NCBI GenBank assembly: GCA_046294495.1
Contig: JBKBKV010000062.1
Coordinates: 1 to 8,253 of the forward strand
Source: HRBIN23 sp046294495
GTDB taxonomy: Bacteria; Chloroflexota; Dehalococcoidia; Lucifugimonadales; HRBIN23
DNA length: 8,253 nucleotides
Direction of reading: 5' to 3'
The notes under the pieces are model-generated. The model searched no databases. It was not told the origin of the DNA and saw nothing but the letters and a program-made list of their open reading frames with translations. Numbering within the stretch: position 1 is the first letter of the stretch; every line of letters starts with the position of its first letter. Positions 1-6,311 of this stretch are shown here, piece by piece. Both the position numbers and the translations under genes were made by a program.

Positions 1-1
1 C

Positions 2-1078
2 CTGGCGGAGATTGAGACGGACAAGGCGGTGGTAGAGATGCCGGCCAGCGGGGAGGGGGTGGTGCGCAAGATCCTGGTGGCCGAGGGGGTAACAGTGCCT
101 GTTGGGAAGGCTATCGCCATCATCGGCACTGCCGACGAGCCTCTCCCCCAGGTGGCCGAGGCCCCACCTCCTGCGCCTACTCCTGCGCCAGCCCCATCTG
201 CCCCTGTGGGGGAGGTTCGCGCCTCGCCCCTGGCGCGCCGCCTAGCCGAGGAACTGGGGGTGGACCTGCGCACCGTTACGGGCACTGGCCCCGGGGGGCG
301 TATCACCGAGGTAGATGTGCGCCGCGCTGCCGAGGCTGCCAAGCCCCCTACGCCCCCTCCTGCCCCTGCACTCGCAGAGGCGCCCGCTGCCGAAGAGGTG
401 GCCCTCTCCAAGATGCGCCAGGCTATCGCCCGTCTTACCACACGGGCGAAGCAGGAGACCCCCCACTTCTATGTAACCGTTGACGTGGATATGACAGAGG
501 CCCTGGCCCTGCGCCAGCAGGTGAACAAGGCCCTGGAGGCCCAGGGCATTCGGGTGAGTATAAACGATATGCTGGTGCGGGCGTGCGCCCTGGCCCTGAA
601 AGAGTTCCCCACCTTCAACGCCTCCTACCAGGATGGGAAGTTACGGGTGCATAAGGCCATCCACATCGGCATCGCCATTAGCCTGGAGGGGGACCAGGGG
701 CTGATTGTGCCGGCCCTGCTGGACTGCGCCAATAAGTCCCTGGCAGACATCGCCAAGGCCTCCAAAGACCTGGTGGAGCGGGCCAACCGGGGGCACCTGA
801 CGCCAGAGGAGTATGGGGGAGCCACCTTCAGTATCAGCAACCTGGGCATGTATGATGTGGACAGTTTCATCGCCATTATCCACCCACCCCAGGCGGCGGT
901 GCTGGCGGTGGGGTCGGTGCGCCCCCGCCCGGTGGTGCGGGACGGGCAGGTAGTGGTGCGCCAGGTGATGACTGCCACCCTCTCGGTGGACCATCGGGTG
1001 GCCGATGGGGCGCAGGCGGGGCGCTTCTTGGGGCGCATTAAGGCCCTGCTGGAGACCCCGTTCTCTCTCCTGGTGTAA
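2..1078 (+). CDS. Dihydrolipoamide acyltransferase (E2) of a 2-oxoacid dehydrogenase complex, 5' partial
   Basis: E2 core of a pyruvate-type dehydrogenase complex: it accepts an acyl group on a swinging lipoyl-lysine and transfers it to CoA. The reading frame is open to the left edge, so the start lies outside; 358 residues are visible. The first codons read LAEIETDKAVVEMPA, the lipoyl-attachment motif, with the modified Lys at codon 23-25. An Ala/Pro-rich linker follows, then a peripheral-subunit-binding domain (around residues 73-109, ASPLARRLAEELGVD and GTGPGGRI). A second Pro/Ala linker leads to the catalytic domain (around residue 130 to the end). The active-site motif DHRVADG is complete, with His at nt 992-994 and Asp four residues later. 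SNLGMYDVDSF and IIHPPQAAVLAVG resemble pyruvate-type E2 proteins more than 2-oxoglutarate types, but substrate cannot be fixed from this. E1 and possibly E3 genes are expected upstream. The number of lipoyl domains is unknown. Confidence 0.95.
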   Translation: MAEIETDKAVVEMPASGEGVVRKILVAEGVTVPVGKAIAIIGTADEPLPQVAEAPPPAPTPAPAPSAPVGEVRASPLARRLAEELGVDLRTVTGTGPGGRITEVDVRRAAEAAKPPTPPPAPALAEAPAAEEVALSKMRQAIARLTTRAKQETPHFYVTVDVDMTEALALRQQVNKALEAQGIRVSINDMLVRACALALKEFPTFNASYQDGKLRVHKAIHIGIAISLEGDQGLIVPALLDCANKSLADIAKASKDLVERANRGHLTPEEYGGATFSISNLGMYDVDSFIAIIHPPQAAVLAVGSVRPRPVVRDGQVVVRQVMTATLSVDHRVADGAQAGRFLGRIKALLETPFSLLV

Positions 1079-1081
1079 GCC

Positions 1082-1591
1082 GTGAAGCCCCATGAGCACC
1101 TGGCTGTCTCTGTTGCCTTGGGGGGTGCGGCCTGGGCGCTGACGGGGGAGCCTATGGCACTCCCCGCTGCCATTGGGGTAGGCGTCCTCTTGGATGTGGA
1201 CCACATCCCCGAGGTCTACCGCCGCTGGGTGCTGGACAGGCCCTTGAAGATATGGTTCGTGCTTCACGCCTACGAGTGGCTCCCTCTGTGGGTGGTAATC
1301 TGCTGGCTGACGGGGTGGGGTTCTGTGGCCATCGGGGCCACCCTGGGGTTCGTGGGGCATCTGCTCAGCGACCATCTTGCCAACCGGGTGCACCCTTTGG
1401 CCTACTTCCTTACCTATCGGGCGAAGGTAGGGTTTGAGGGGAGCCACCTGATACGGGGGGACGATACGATTACTATGCGCTGGTTCCTTTCCCTGCCTCT
1501 GGTGGGGAGGTATCTGCTGGCCCTGCTAGTTTGGGTGCGCAGGCTCCACGGTATTACTCGGCACCCCCTGTATGAACAGCCGAGGGTATAG
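1082..1591 (+). CDS. Small multi-pass membrane protein with His/Asp motifs, possibly DUF457/YdjM-like
   Basis: A 169-residue protein without a confident family assignment. It begins at GTG three bases after the E2 stop. No clear Shine-Dalgarno sequence precedes it, so translation is probably coupled to E2. Hydrophobic stretches lie near residues 10-38, 56-78, 82-97 and 133-152. Polar residues cluster beside them: HEH at 4-6, DVDH at 38-41, HAYEW at 62-66, and GHLLSDH at 92-98 followed by HPLAYFLTYR. Such a spread of His/Asp pairs at helix ends is reminiscent of the 'membrane-bound metal-dependent hydrolase' group (DUF457, YdjM), so a metal-binding role is possible. That link is by motif style only. 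The C-terminus is basic (RRLHGITRHPLY). The frame is clean and long, and position behind E2 suggests co-transcription, but nothing shows a role in the dehydrogenase complex. Confidence 0.8.
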   Translation: MKPHEHLAVSVALGGAAWALTGEPMALPAAIGVGVLLDVDHIPEVYRRWVLDRPLKIWFVLHAYEWLPLWVVICWLTGWGSVAIGATLGFVGHLLSDHLANRVHPLAYFLTYRAKVGFEGSHLIRGDDTITMRWFLSLPLVGRYLLALLVWVRRLHGITRHPLYEQPRV

Positions 1592-1598
1592 TTAGGCT

Positions 1599-1645
1599 GT
1601 CTTCAGGCGTCTGACCCCGAGCGCTGAGTGAAGGCTTAGTATTTC
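1599..1645 (+). terminator. Possible terminator hairpin after the E2/membrane-protein genes
   Basis: Seven outer pairs, one a G-T wobble, join GTCTTCA (1599-1605) to TGAAGGC (1629-1635). Four inner pairs join GGCG (1606-1609) to CGCT (1622-1625), with a three-base bulge between. The following bases, TTAGTATTTC, are T-rich but not an unbroken T run. Its place just past the stop at 1591 and before the ctaC promoter fits a terminator. The weak T tract leaves this as a tentative call. Confidence 0.35.
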
Positions 1646-1648
1646 ATG

Positions 1649-1677
1649 TTGACAGGGCTTTGTTTTCATGCTAGGCT
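1649..1677 (+). promoter_or_regulatory. Sigma-70-type promoter for the cytochrome oxidase operon
   Basis: A perfect -35 hexamer TTGACA (1649-1654) is followed by a 17-bp spacer and the -10 hexamer TAGGCT (1672-1677). The -10 keeps the important T, A and final T, and TGC directly before it gives an extended -10 (TGnTAnnnT). Transcription would start near 1684, about 60 bases before the ctaC ATG. It lies in the largest intergenic gap of the window and points towards the oxidase genes. No operator could be recognised. Confidence 0.65.
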
Positions 1678-1684
1678 GTGAAAA

Positions 1685-1739
1685 GGGGAGCAAAACAGTC
1701 CCCAAATGGTGCTGCGGGCGACACCCGCTGGAGACAGCA
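1685..1739 (+). promoter_or_regulatory. Structured 5' leader of ctaC (two stem-loops, ribosome site in a bulge)
   Basis: Two inverted repeats lie between the predicted transcription start and ctaC. The first pairs GGGGA (1685-1689) with TCCCC (1699-1703) and would sit at the very 5' end of the mRNA. The second pairs TGCTG (1710-1714) with CAGCA (1735-1739), with an inner CGGG (1715-1718)/CCCG (1724-1727) stem. The likely Shine-Dalgarno GGAGA (1730-1734) falls in the bulge between the inner and outer stems. The pairings are visible; a role in mRNA stability or translational control is inference. No known riboswitch class was recognised. Confidence 0.4.
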
Positions 1740-1743
1740 GGAT

Positions 1744-2775
1744 ATGGCATCCATGCCCAACCTAAGGCGGCGGCTCGTCATCATCCTGATGGGGGCTGTG
1801 CTCTTGCCCCTGCTGGGTGCGTGCACTTCTCCCCAGAACACCTTCGGCGGGCAGGGCGACCAGGCTCGCACCATCCTGGGTCTTTACTGGCTTCTTATCG
1901 GGGCGGCCACGCTTGTGGGGGTTTTGGTTATCGCCTTACTGCTTTACGCCTTCTTCCGCTTCCGCGCTCGCCCTGGCGCTCCCGAGCCCAAGGAGGTGCA
2001 TGGACACACCGGCCTGGAGTTGGTCTGGTTCATTATCCCTACCGTTATTGTGCTCATTGTAGCCATCCCCTCGTGGCGCACCATCTTCCGCTTCGGGCAG
2101 GCCCCCCCGTCCAACGCCCTCCAGGTTCATGTGATAGGCCACCAGTGGTGGTGGGAGTTTCGCTACCTGGACTATAAGATGGCCGACGGCACACCCCTGG
2201 TGAGCGGGAACGAACTGTATCTGCCGGCGGGGCGCCCTGTAGCCCTGACACTGCGCTCCGCGGATGTGATTCACAGTTTCTGGGTGCCCCGCCTGGCAGG
2301 GAAGGTGGACGCTAACCCCGGAGTTACCACTCGTCTGACCTTCACCCCCCAGGAGCCCGGCACCTACTTCGGCCAGTGTGCCGAGTTCTGCGGCTTATCC
2401 CACGCCCTCATGCGGTTGCGAGTGAAGGTGCTCCCCCCGCAGGAGTTTGAGCAATGGGTGCGGGAGCGCCGCTCCCATGCTTTGCCCCCGCTAGCCGGGG
2501 AGGCACAGAAGGGGTGGGAGGTCTTTCAGGCGCGTGGGTGCAACGCCTGCCACACCATTGACGGCACCAACGCCCGAGGCATCATCGGCCCCAACCTGAC
2601 CGGCATAGCCAGCAGGGACGGCATCGCCGCCATGGCCCTACCCAACACCCCCGATGACCTGGCCCGTTGGCTGCGCAACCCGCCGGGGGTGAAGGCCGGG
2701 GCGAAGATGCCCAATCTGAACCTAACCGATGAGGAGATTTCTGCCCTGGTGGCGTTCCTGGAAACCTTGAGGTGA
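1744..2775 (+). CDS. ctaC: Cytochrome c oxidase subunit II with fused cytochrome c domain (caa3 type)
   Basis: Takes electrons from cytochrome c and passes them through CuA to subunit I. The chosen ATG (1744) has GGAGA nine bases upstream and gives 343 residues; ATG 1753 is an alternative. The frame stays open to a GTG at 1678, but that lies before the predicted transcription start. The N-terminus is a lipoprotein signal: RRR, a hydrophobic run, then LLGAC with Cys27 as likely lipid site. Membrane helices span about 44-71 and 92-111. The aromatic GHQWWWEFRY is at 132-141. CuA ligands are all present: His177, Cys212, Glu214, Cys216, His220 and Met223 (CAEFCGLSHALM). A class I cytochrome c domain follows, with heme motif CNACH (Cys266, Cys269, His270) and probable Met322 axial ligand in KMPNL. 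First gene of the ctaCDEF operon. Confidence 0.96.
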   Translation: MASMPNLRRRLVIILMGAVLLPLLGACTSPQNTFGGQGDQARTILGLYWLLIGAATLVGVLVIALLLYAFFRFRARPGAPEPKEVHGHTGLELVWFIIPTVIVLIVAIPSWRTIFRFGQAPPSNALQVHVIGHQWWWEFRYLDYKMADGTPLVSGNELYLPAGRPVALTLRSADVIHSFWVPRLAGKVDANPGVTTRLTFTPQEPGTYFGQCAEFCGLSHALMRLRVKVLPPQEFEQWVRERRSHALPPLAGEAQKGWEVFQARGCNACHTIDGTNARGIIGPNLTGIASRDGIAAMALPNTPDDLARWLRNPPGVKAGAKMPNLNLTDEEISALVAFLETLR

Positions 2776-2790
2776 AGTAGGGAGGACGGC

Positions 2791-4689
2791 ATGGCTGTCA
2801 GTGCTGGCACCCTGCGACGCCCCGCCGAAGCCGGCCTGTGGGCTACGGTGTGGGAGTGGCTTACCACCGTTGACCACAAGCGCATAGGCCTCCTTTACTT
2901 CTGGACGGTTATCTTCTGGTTTCTGCTGGGGGGCGTGGAGGCCCTAATTATCCGCTTGCAGTTGGCGAGTTCTGATGCTGGGGTGGTTACCCCGGCCGTG
3001 TATAACCAGTTGTATACCATGCACGGCACCCTAATGGTCTTCCTGGTGGGCACGCCCGCCGCCTCGGTGTTTGCCAACCTGGTCCTGCCCCTGATGATCG
3101 GGGCACGGGATGTGGCCTTCCCTCGCCTGAACGCTCTGAGTTACTGGATCTTCCTCTTTGGGGGCCTCCTGCTCAACGCCGGGTGGTTGGCAGGAGGTGC
3201 CTTTGATGTGGGGTGGACAGGCTACGCTAACATGACGGCCCGTTCTTTCACCCAGAGCATTGGTGCCAACTTCTGGGTGATGGGGCTAATTGTGCTGGGC
3301 CTTTCCACTATGGCCAGTGCCTTCAACTTCCTGGTAACTATCATCAATATGCGCGCCCCTGGCATGACCTTCATGCGCATGCCCCTGATGGTGTGGGCGT
3401 TGACTGTCGTTTTCATCCTGGTTATTTTCGCCTTCCCTGTGCTCACCGTGGCCTTGATCTTCCTGTGGTTTGACCGCTTCTATGGCACCCGCTTCTTTGA
3501 CCCAGCCGCAGGTGGGAATGTGTTCCTGTGGCAACACCTGTTCTGGGTGTTCGGCCACCCGGAGGTCTACATCCTTATCCTTCCGGCCTTTGGCATTCTA
3601 TCGGAGGTTATCCCCACATTCTCTCGCAAGCCCATCTTCGGCTACGCCACTATGGTGATGGCTATGGGGGCCATCGCTTTCCTGGGGTTCAGCGTGTGGG
3701 CGCATCATATGTTCACCGTGGGGATGGGGCCTGTGGGGAACTTCGCCTTTTCCCTTTCCACAATGCTGATAGCCATCCCCACAGGGGTAAAGGTGTTCAA
3801 CTGGCTTGCTACCATGTGGGGCGGGCAAATCCGCTGGAAGACGCCCATGCTCTTCGCCGGGAGCACCGTGCTCTTATTCATCTTGGGTGGGCTTAGCGGG
3901 ATGATGCACGCCTCCCCGCCTATTGACAGCCAGCAGCAGGACTCCTACTTTGTGGTAGCCCACTTCCACTATGTGCTGTTTGGGGGCCTGGTGATGGCCA
4001 TGTTCGGTGGCGTTTATTACTGGCTCCCCAAACTGACAGGGCGCCTGCTGGACGAGGGCCTGGGAAAGGTGCACTTCTGGCTTACCTTCATCGGCTTCAA
4101 CATTACCTTCTTCCCCATGCACATTCTGGGTGCGCTGGGTATGCCCCGACGCATCTACACCTACCCAGCCGAGGCGGGATGGGGGCCGCTGAACCTGCTG
4201 ATTACGGTGGGAGCCTACATCCTTGCCTCGGGGGTCCTGGTCTTTGCCTACAACCTGCTTCGGAGCCTGCGAAAGGGGGAACAGGCTGGAAGCGACCCGT
4301 GGGACGGGCGCACCCTGGAGTGGTCTATCCCCTCGCCTCCGCCGGAGTATAACTTTGAGCGCATCCCCGTTGTGCATGGGCGGGATGCGTGGTGGGAACA
4401 GAAACGCCAGCGGCGCCTTGCGTCCGTTGCAGGTGGAGCCAACGGCGACCCCCAGGCCCGTGCCCAGGGGGAGGGCGAGGGCCACCAGTCCGGGTCAGGA
4501 CGAGAGGTCATACATCTGCCCAAGCCGTCTATCATCCCTCTCGTCCTGGCCCTGGGGTTGTCCCTGGCAGGGCTGGGGACCGTATATTCCCGCGCCCTCA
4601 TCGCCCTGGGGCTAGCGATAGCCGTGGGGGCCATTGTGGCTTGGGCCATAGAGCCTCCCCTACGGGGGTCTGCCCACAGCAAGGAGTAG
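2791..4689 (+). CDS. ctaD: Cytochrome c oxidase subunit I (A1-type heme-copper oxidase), extended C-terminus
   Basis: Catalytic subunit that reduces O2 to water and pumps protons across the cytoplasmic membrane. ATG 2791 has GGAGG five bases upstream and lies 15 bp after ctaC. Low-spin heme a ligands are His78 (TMHGT) and His393. His391 binds heme a3 (HFHY). CuB ligands are His256 with the cross-linked Tyr260 (GHPEVY) and His305/His306 (WAHHM). Glu258 in GHPEVY marks the A1 class. Asp107 (in DVAFPRLN) matches the D-channel entrance, and Thr331/Lys334 (PTGVKVFNW) match the K channel. At 632 residues it is longer than the 12-helix form. After WSIPSPPPEYNF there is a polar Gly/Gln/Glu-rich linker (about 535-572), then IHLPKPS and two more hydrophobic helices (about 581-599 and 602-620). 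The first part of this tail looks unstructured. Confidence 0.97.
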   Translation: MAVSAGTLRRPAEAGLWATVWEWLTTVDHKRIGLLYFWTVIFWFLLGGVEALIIRLQLASSDAGVVTPAVYNQLYTMHGTLMVFLVGTPAASVFANLVLPLMIGARDVAFPRLNALSYWIFLFGGLLLNAGWLAGGAFDVGWTGYANMTARSFTQSIGANFWVMGLIVLGLSTMASAFNFLVTIINMRAPGMTFMRMPLMVWALTVVFILVIFAFPVLTVALIFLWFDRFYGTRFFDPAAGGNVFLWQHLFWVFGHPEVYILILPAFGILSEVIPTFSRKPIFGYATMVMAMGAIAFLGFSVWAHHMFTVGMGPVGNFAFSLSTMLIAIPTGVKVFNWLATMWGGQIRWKTPMLFAGSTVLLFILGGLSGMMHASPPIDSQQQDSYFVVAHFHYVLFGGLVMAMFGGVYYWLPKLTGRLLDEGLGKVHFWLTFIGFNITFFPMHILGALGMPRRIYTYPAEAGWGPLNLLITVGAYILASGVLVFAYNLLRSLRKGEQAGSDPWDGRTLEWSIPSPPPEYNFERIPVVHGRDAWWEQKRQRRLASVAGGANGDPQARAQGEGEGHQSGSGREVIHLPKPSIIPLVLALGLSLAGLGTVYSRALIALGLAIAVGAIVAWAIEPPLRGSAHSKE

Positions 4690-4695
4690 CCAGAT

Positions 4696-5307
4696 ATGGA
4701 GAAGGTTTCCTCTCTGACCCAGGAGGCCTTGCACCCCCCTACTACAACTGGGGAGGACCACCGCAAGGTGCTTATGTGGCTCTTCCTGGCCTCGGATGTG
4801 CTATTCTTCGGCTCACTGATCGCCACCTTCGTGGTCTACGCCCAGCGGGTGCCCCACGAGCCTTTGCGAGAGGTGTTCAACATTCCTATCACCTCCTGGA
4901 GCGCCTTTGTGCTACTGATGAGCAGTGTTACTATGGCCCTGGCGGTGTGGTCGGCCCACAGCGGGAAGATGGGCCTTATGCGCATCTACCTGCTGGCCAC
5001 GGTGCTTTTGGGCATCCACTTCCTGGCCGACCAGGGGTATGAGTTCTACCACTTCGTAAAGGACGGGTTCACCCCCAGGGTGAACCCCTTGGGCTCGGCA
5101 TTTTTCACCCTCACCGGCTTCCACGGTGCCCATGTTACGGTGGGGGTGTTCTGGCTCCTCTCCCTTCTCCTGGCTTCCTTCAAAGGGGGCATCACCCAGA
5201 GGAACGCCATCTGGGTAGAGGTGGGGGGCCTCTACTGGCACTTCGTGGACGTGGTGTGGATCGTTATCTTCGCCGTTGTCTACCTCATCGGTGCATCTTT
5301 CTATTAG
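4696..5307 (+). CDS. ctaE: Cytochrome c oxidase subunit III, five-helix form
   Basis: Non-metal core subunit that stabilises subunit I and supports sustained proton uptake. The ATG lies six bases past the ctaD stop. Its Shine-Dalgarno AAGGAG (4681-4686) is inside the last codons of ctaD, so the two are probably translationally coupled. The 203 residues match the short bacterial form. Helices lie near 24-48, 66-86, 95-113, 134-162 and 181-202. Family-typical segments are MWLFLASDVLFFGSLI in helix 1, GFHGAHVTVG in helix 4 and GLYWHFVDVVWIVIF in helix 5. The position usually held by a membrane Glu (SE in many homologues) is Asp34 here, keeping the charge. The two N-terminal helices of seven-helix subunit III proteins are absent; the extra pair at the end of CtaD probably replaces them, as in Bacillus caa3. 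Confidence 0.95.
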   Translation: MEKVSSLTQEALHPPTTTGEDHRKVLMWLFLASDVLFFGSLIATFVVYAQRVPHEPLREVFNIPITSWSAFVLLMSSVTMALAVWSAHSGKMGLMRIYLLATVLLGIHFLADQGYEFYHFVKDGFTPRVNPLGSAFFTLTGFHGAHVTVGVFWLLSLLLASFKGGITQRNAIWVEVGGLYWHFVDVVWIVIFAVVYLIGASFY

Positions 5308-5323
5308 GTTGCGGAGGGCTAGG

Positions 5324-5644
5324 ATGACCCGGGGACACCAGACCAAAGAGGTGCACAAGGCGGGGCCGAGGACCTGTGCCCTGGTGGCGGTGGTGCTGGC
5401 TGTGATCACGGGGATAGAGGTGGGCCTTTTCCCGGGCTATCCCTTATATACCGAGGCCCTGCGCCCGGTGCTGGTGCCCCTCTTTCTGCTCCTGGGGGCG
5501 GGGAAGTTTGCCCTGGTGGCCTCCTTCTACATGCATTTGAAGTATGACACCCCCATGTTCGCCGGCGTCTTCGCCTTTGGGATGACGGTGGGGGTGTCCA
5601 TAGTGCTCTCCATTATCCAACTGTTCCGCCACTTCCACTTCTAG
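5324..5644 (+). CDS. ctaF: Cytochrome c oxidase subunit IV (prokaryotic COX4 family)
   Basis: Small accessory subunit of the caa3 oxidase, 106 residues, thought to help assembly or stability. The start is ATG 5324, which has GGAGGG (5313-5318) five bases upstream and leaves 16 bp after ctaE. The same frame is open back to 5276, but that start would overlap ctaE by 32 bases and has no ribosome site. Three hydrophobic helices lie near residues 16-36, 46-69 and 77-99. The segment KFALVASFYMHLKYD in helix 2 is the family's hallmark. The N-terminus is charged (TRGHQTKEVHKAGPR) and probably cytoplasmic. Last gene of the operon. Confidence 0.93.
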   Translation: MTRGHQTKEVHKAGPRTCALVAVVLAVITGIEVGLFPGYPLYTEALRPVLVPLFLLLGAGKFALVASFYMHLKYDTPMFAGVFAFGMTVGVSIVLSIIQLFRHFHF

Positions 5645-5690
5645 CCCTCTCTCTGGGCAACCGACCCTCCGTTTCCGTCGTAGGAAGGGA

Positions 5691-5720
5691 TGGGGAATAG
5701 TCCCTAGCCCCAGTTTCTCT
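5691..5720 (+). terminator. Possible terminator after ctaF in the convergent gap
   Basis: TGGGG (5691-5695) pairs with CCCCA (5708-5712), and TAG (5698-5700) pairs with CTA (5704-5706) above a small internal loop. GTTTCTCT follows, giving a short T-rich tail for the + strand transcript. An alternative fold pairs TGGGGA with TCCCTA (5701-5706). The hairpin is modest. The 74-bp gap between the ctaF and hisB stops is the natural place for it; no T run serves the opposite strand. Confidence 0.35.
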
Positions 5721-6309
5721 ATCCCGTTAGTGTCCCCTTGGTGCTGGGGCTCTCACCCCCCAAGCGGGGGTCAAGGGCAATGGCCTGACGCAACGCCCGG
5801 GCCAGTGCCTTGAACAGGGCCTCGGCCTTGTGGTGGTCGTTTCTCCCCTCCAGGACGCGGGCGTGAAGGGTGATACGGGCCTCGTAGGCGAAGGCCTCCA
5901 GCATGTGGCGCAGGGTGTCGGATGGTAACCCTTCCACCTCCCCGCTTACCCCTAGTTCCACTACAGCGTAGCCACGACCCGATAAGTCCACTGCCACCTG
6001 GGCCAGGGCCTCGTCCAGGGGCACCAGGCTGTGGCCGAAACGGGTGATACCTTGCCGTTCACCCAGGGCCTGGTGGAAGGCGCGCCCCAGGGCTATGCCT
6101 ATGTCCTCCACCAGATGGTGCCAGCCGGAGGGGTCTTTGCGTCCCTGCACCGTGAGGTCTATGAGGGAGTGGCGGGCCAGTTGGGCCAGCATGTGGTCCA
6201 GGAAGCCGTGGCCTGTGTCTATCTGCCAGCGCCCTTGCCCATCCAGGTCCAGGGTTACTTCTACCTGTGTCTCCCCTGTCTCGCGAAGGATGTGTGCTGT
6301 GCGTGGCAT
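5719..6309 (-). CDS. hisB: Imidazoleglycerol-phosphate dehydratase
   Basis: Converts imidazoleglycerol phosphate to imidazole acetol phosphate, the sixth step of histidine synthesis, with Mn2+ at sites shared between subunits of a 24-mer. The 196 residues are the monofunctional form with no N-terminal histidinol-phosphatase domain. Motifs in order: GHGFLDHML (33-41) with H47 shortly after, HHLVED (64-69), DEALAQVAVDLSGR (99-112), RHMLEAFA (134-141), NDHHKAEALFKA (157-168), and PSTKGTL near the C-terminus. The His-His-x-x-Glu metal motifs at 64-68 and 159-163 are both intact. The segment before the first is odd: DPSGWHHLVED replaces the usual acidic-residue-HH-T-x-ED pattern. ATG 6309 lies two bases after the hisC stop, with GGAG inside the end of hisC. 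Last his gene before the convergent oxidase operon. Confidence 0.95.
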   Translation of the reverse strand: MPRTAHILRETGETQVEVTLDLDGQGRWQIDTGHGFLDHMLAQLARHSLIDLTVQGRKDPSGWHHLVEDIGIALGRAFHQALGERQGITRFGHSLVPLDEALAQVAVDLSGRGYAVVELGVSGEVEGLPSDTLRHMLEAFAYEARITLHARVLEGRNDHHKAEALFKALARALRQAIALDPRLGGESPSTKGTLTG

Positions 6310-6311
6310 GG

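Noticed and set aside
641..1447. Long minus-strand open frame (268 codons) opposite E2 and the membrane-protein gene.
   Set aside because: It is antisense to two well-supported genes, its residues are low-complexity Pro/Arg/His/Gly-rich with no motif, and long antisense frames are expected in GC-rich coding DNA.
1591..1679. Near-repeat GTTAGGCTGT (1591-1600) and GCTAGGCTGT (1670-1679).
   Set aside because: Two short copies differing by one base, one overlapping the promoter -10; too little to call an operator pair without further copies.
1678..1743. GTG 1678 as a start for ctaC, adding 22 residues.
   Set aside because: It lies at the edge of the -10 and before the predicted transcript start, and the added residues would precede the lipoprotein signal. 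ATG 1744 with GGAGA upstream is better.
3874..4485. Minus-strand frame of 203 codons opposite the ctaD C-terminal region.
   Set aside because: Antisense to strongly conserved subunit I sequence; no family motif and no ribosome site that I can see.
4389..5042. Plus-strand frame of 217 codons spanning the ctaD-ctaE junction.
   Set aside because: A frame-shifted shadow of ctaD and ctaE, rich in Pro/Gly/Arg with no recognisable motif.
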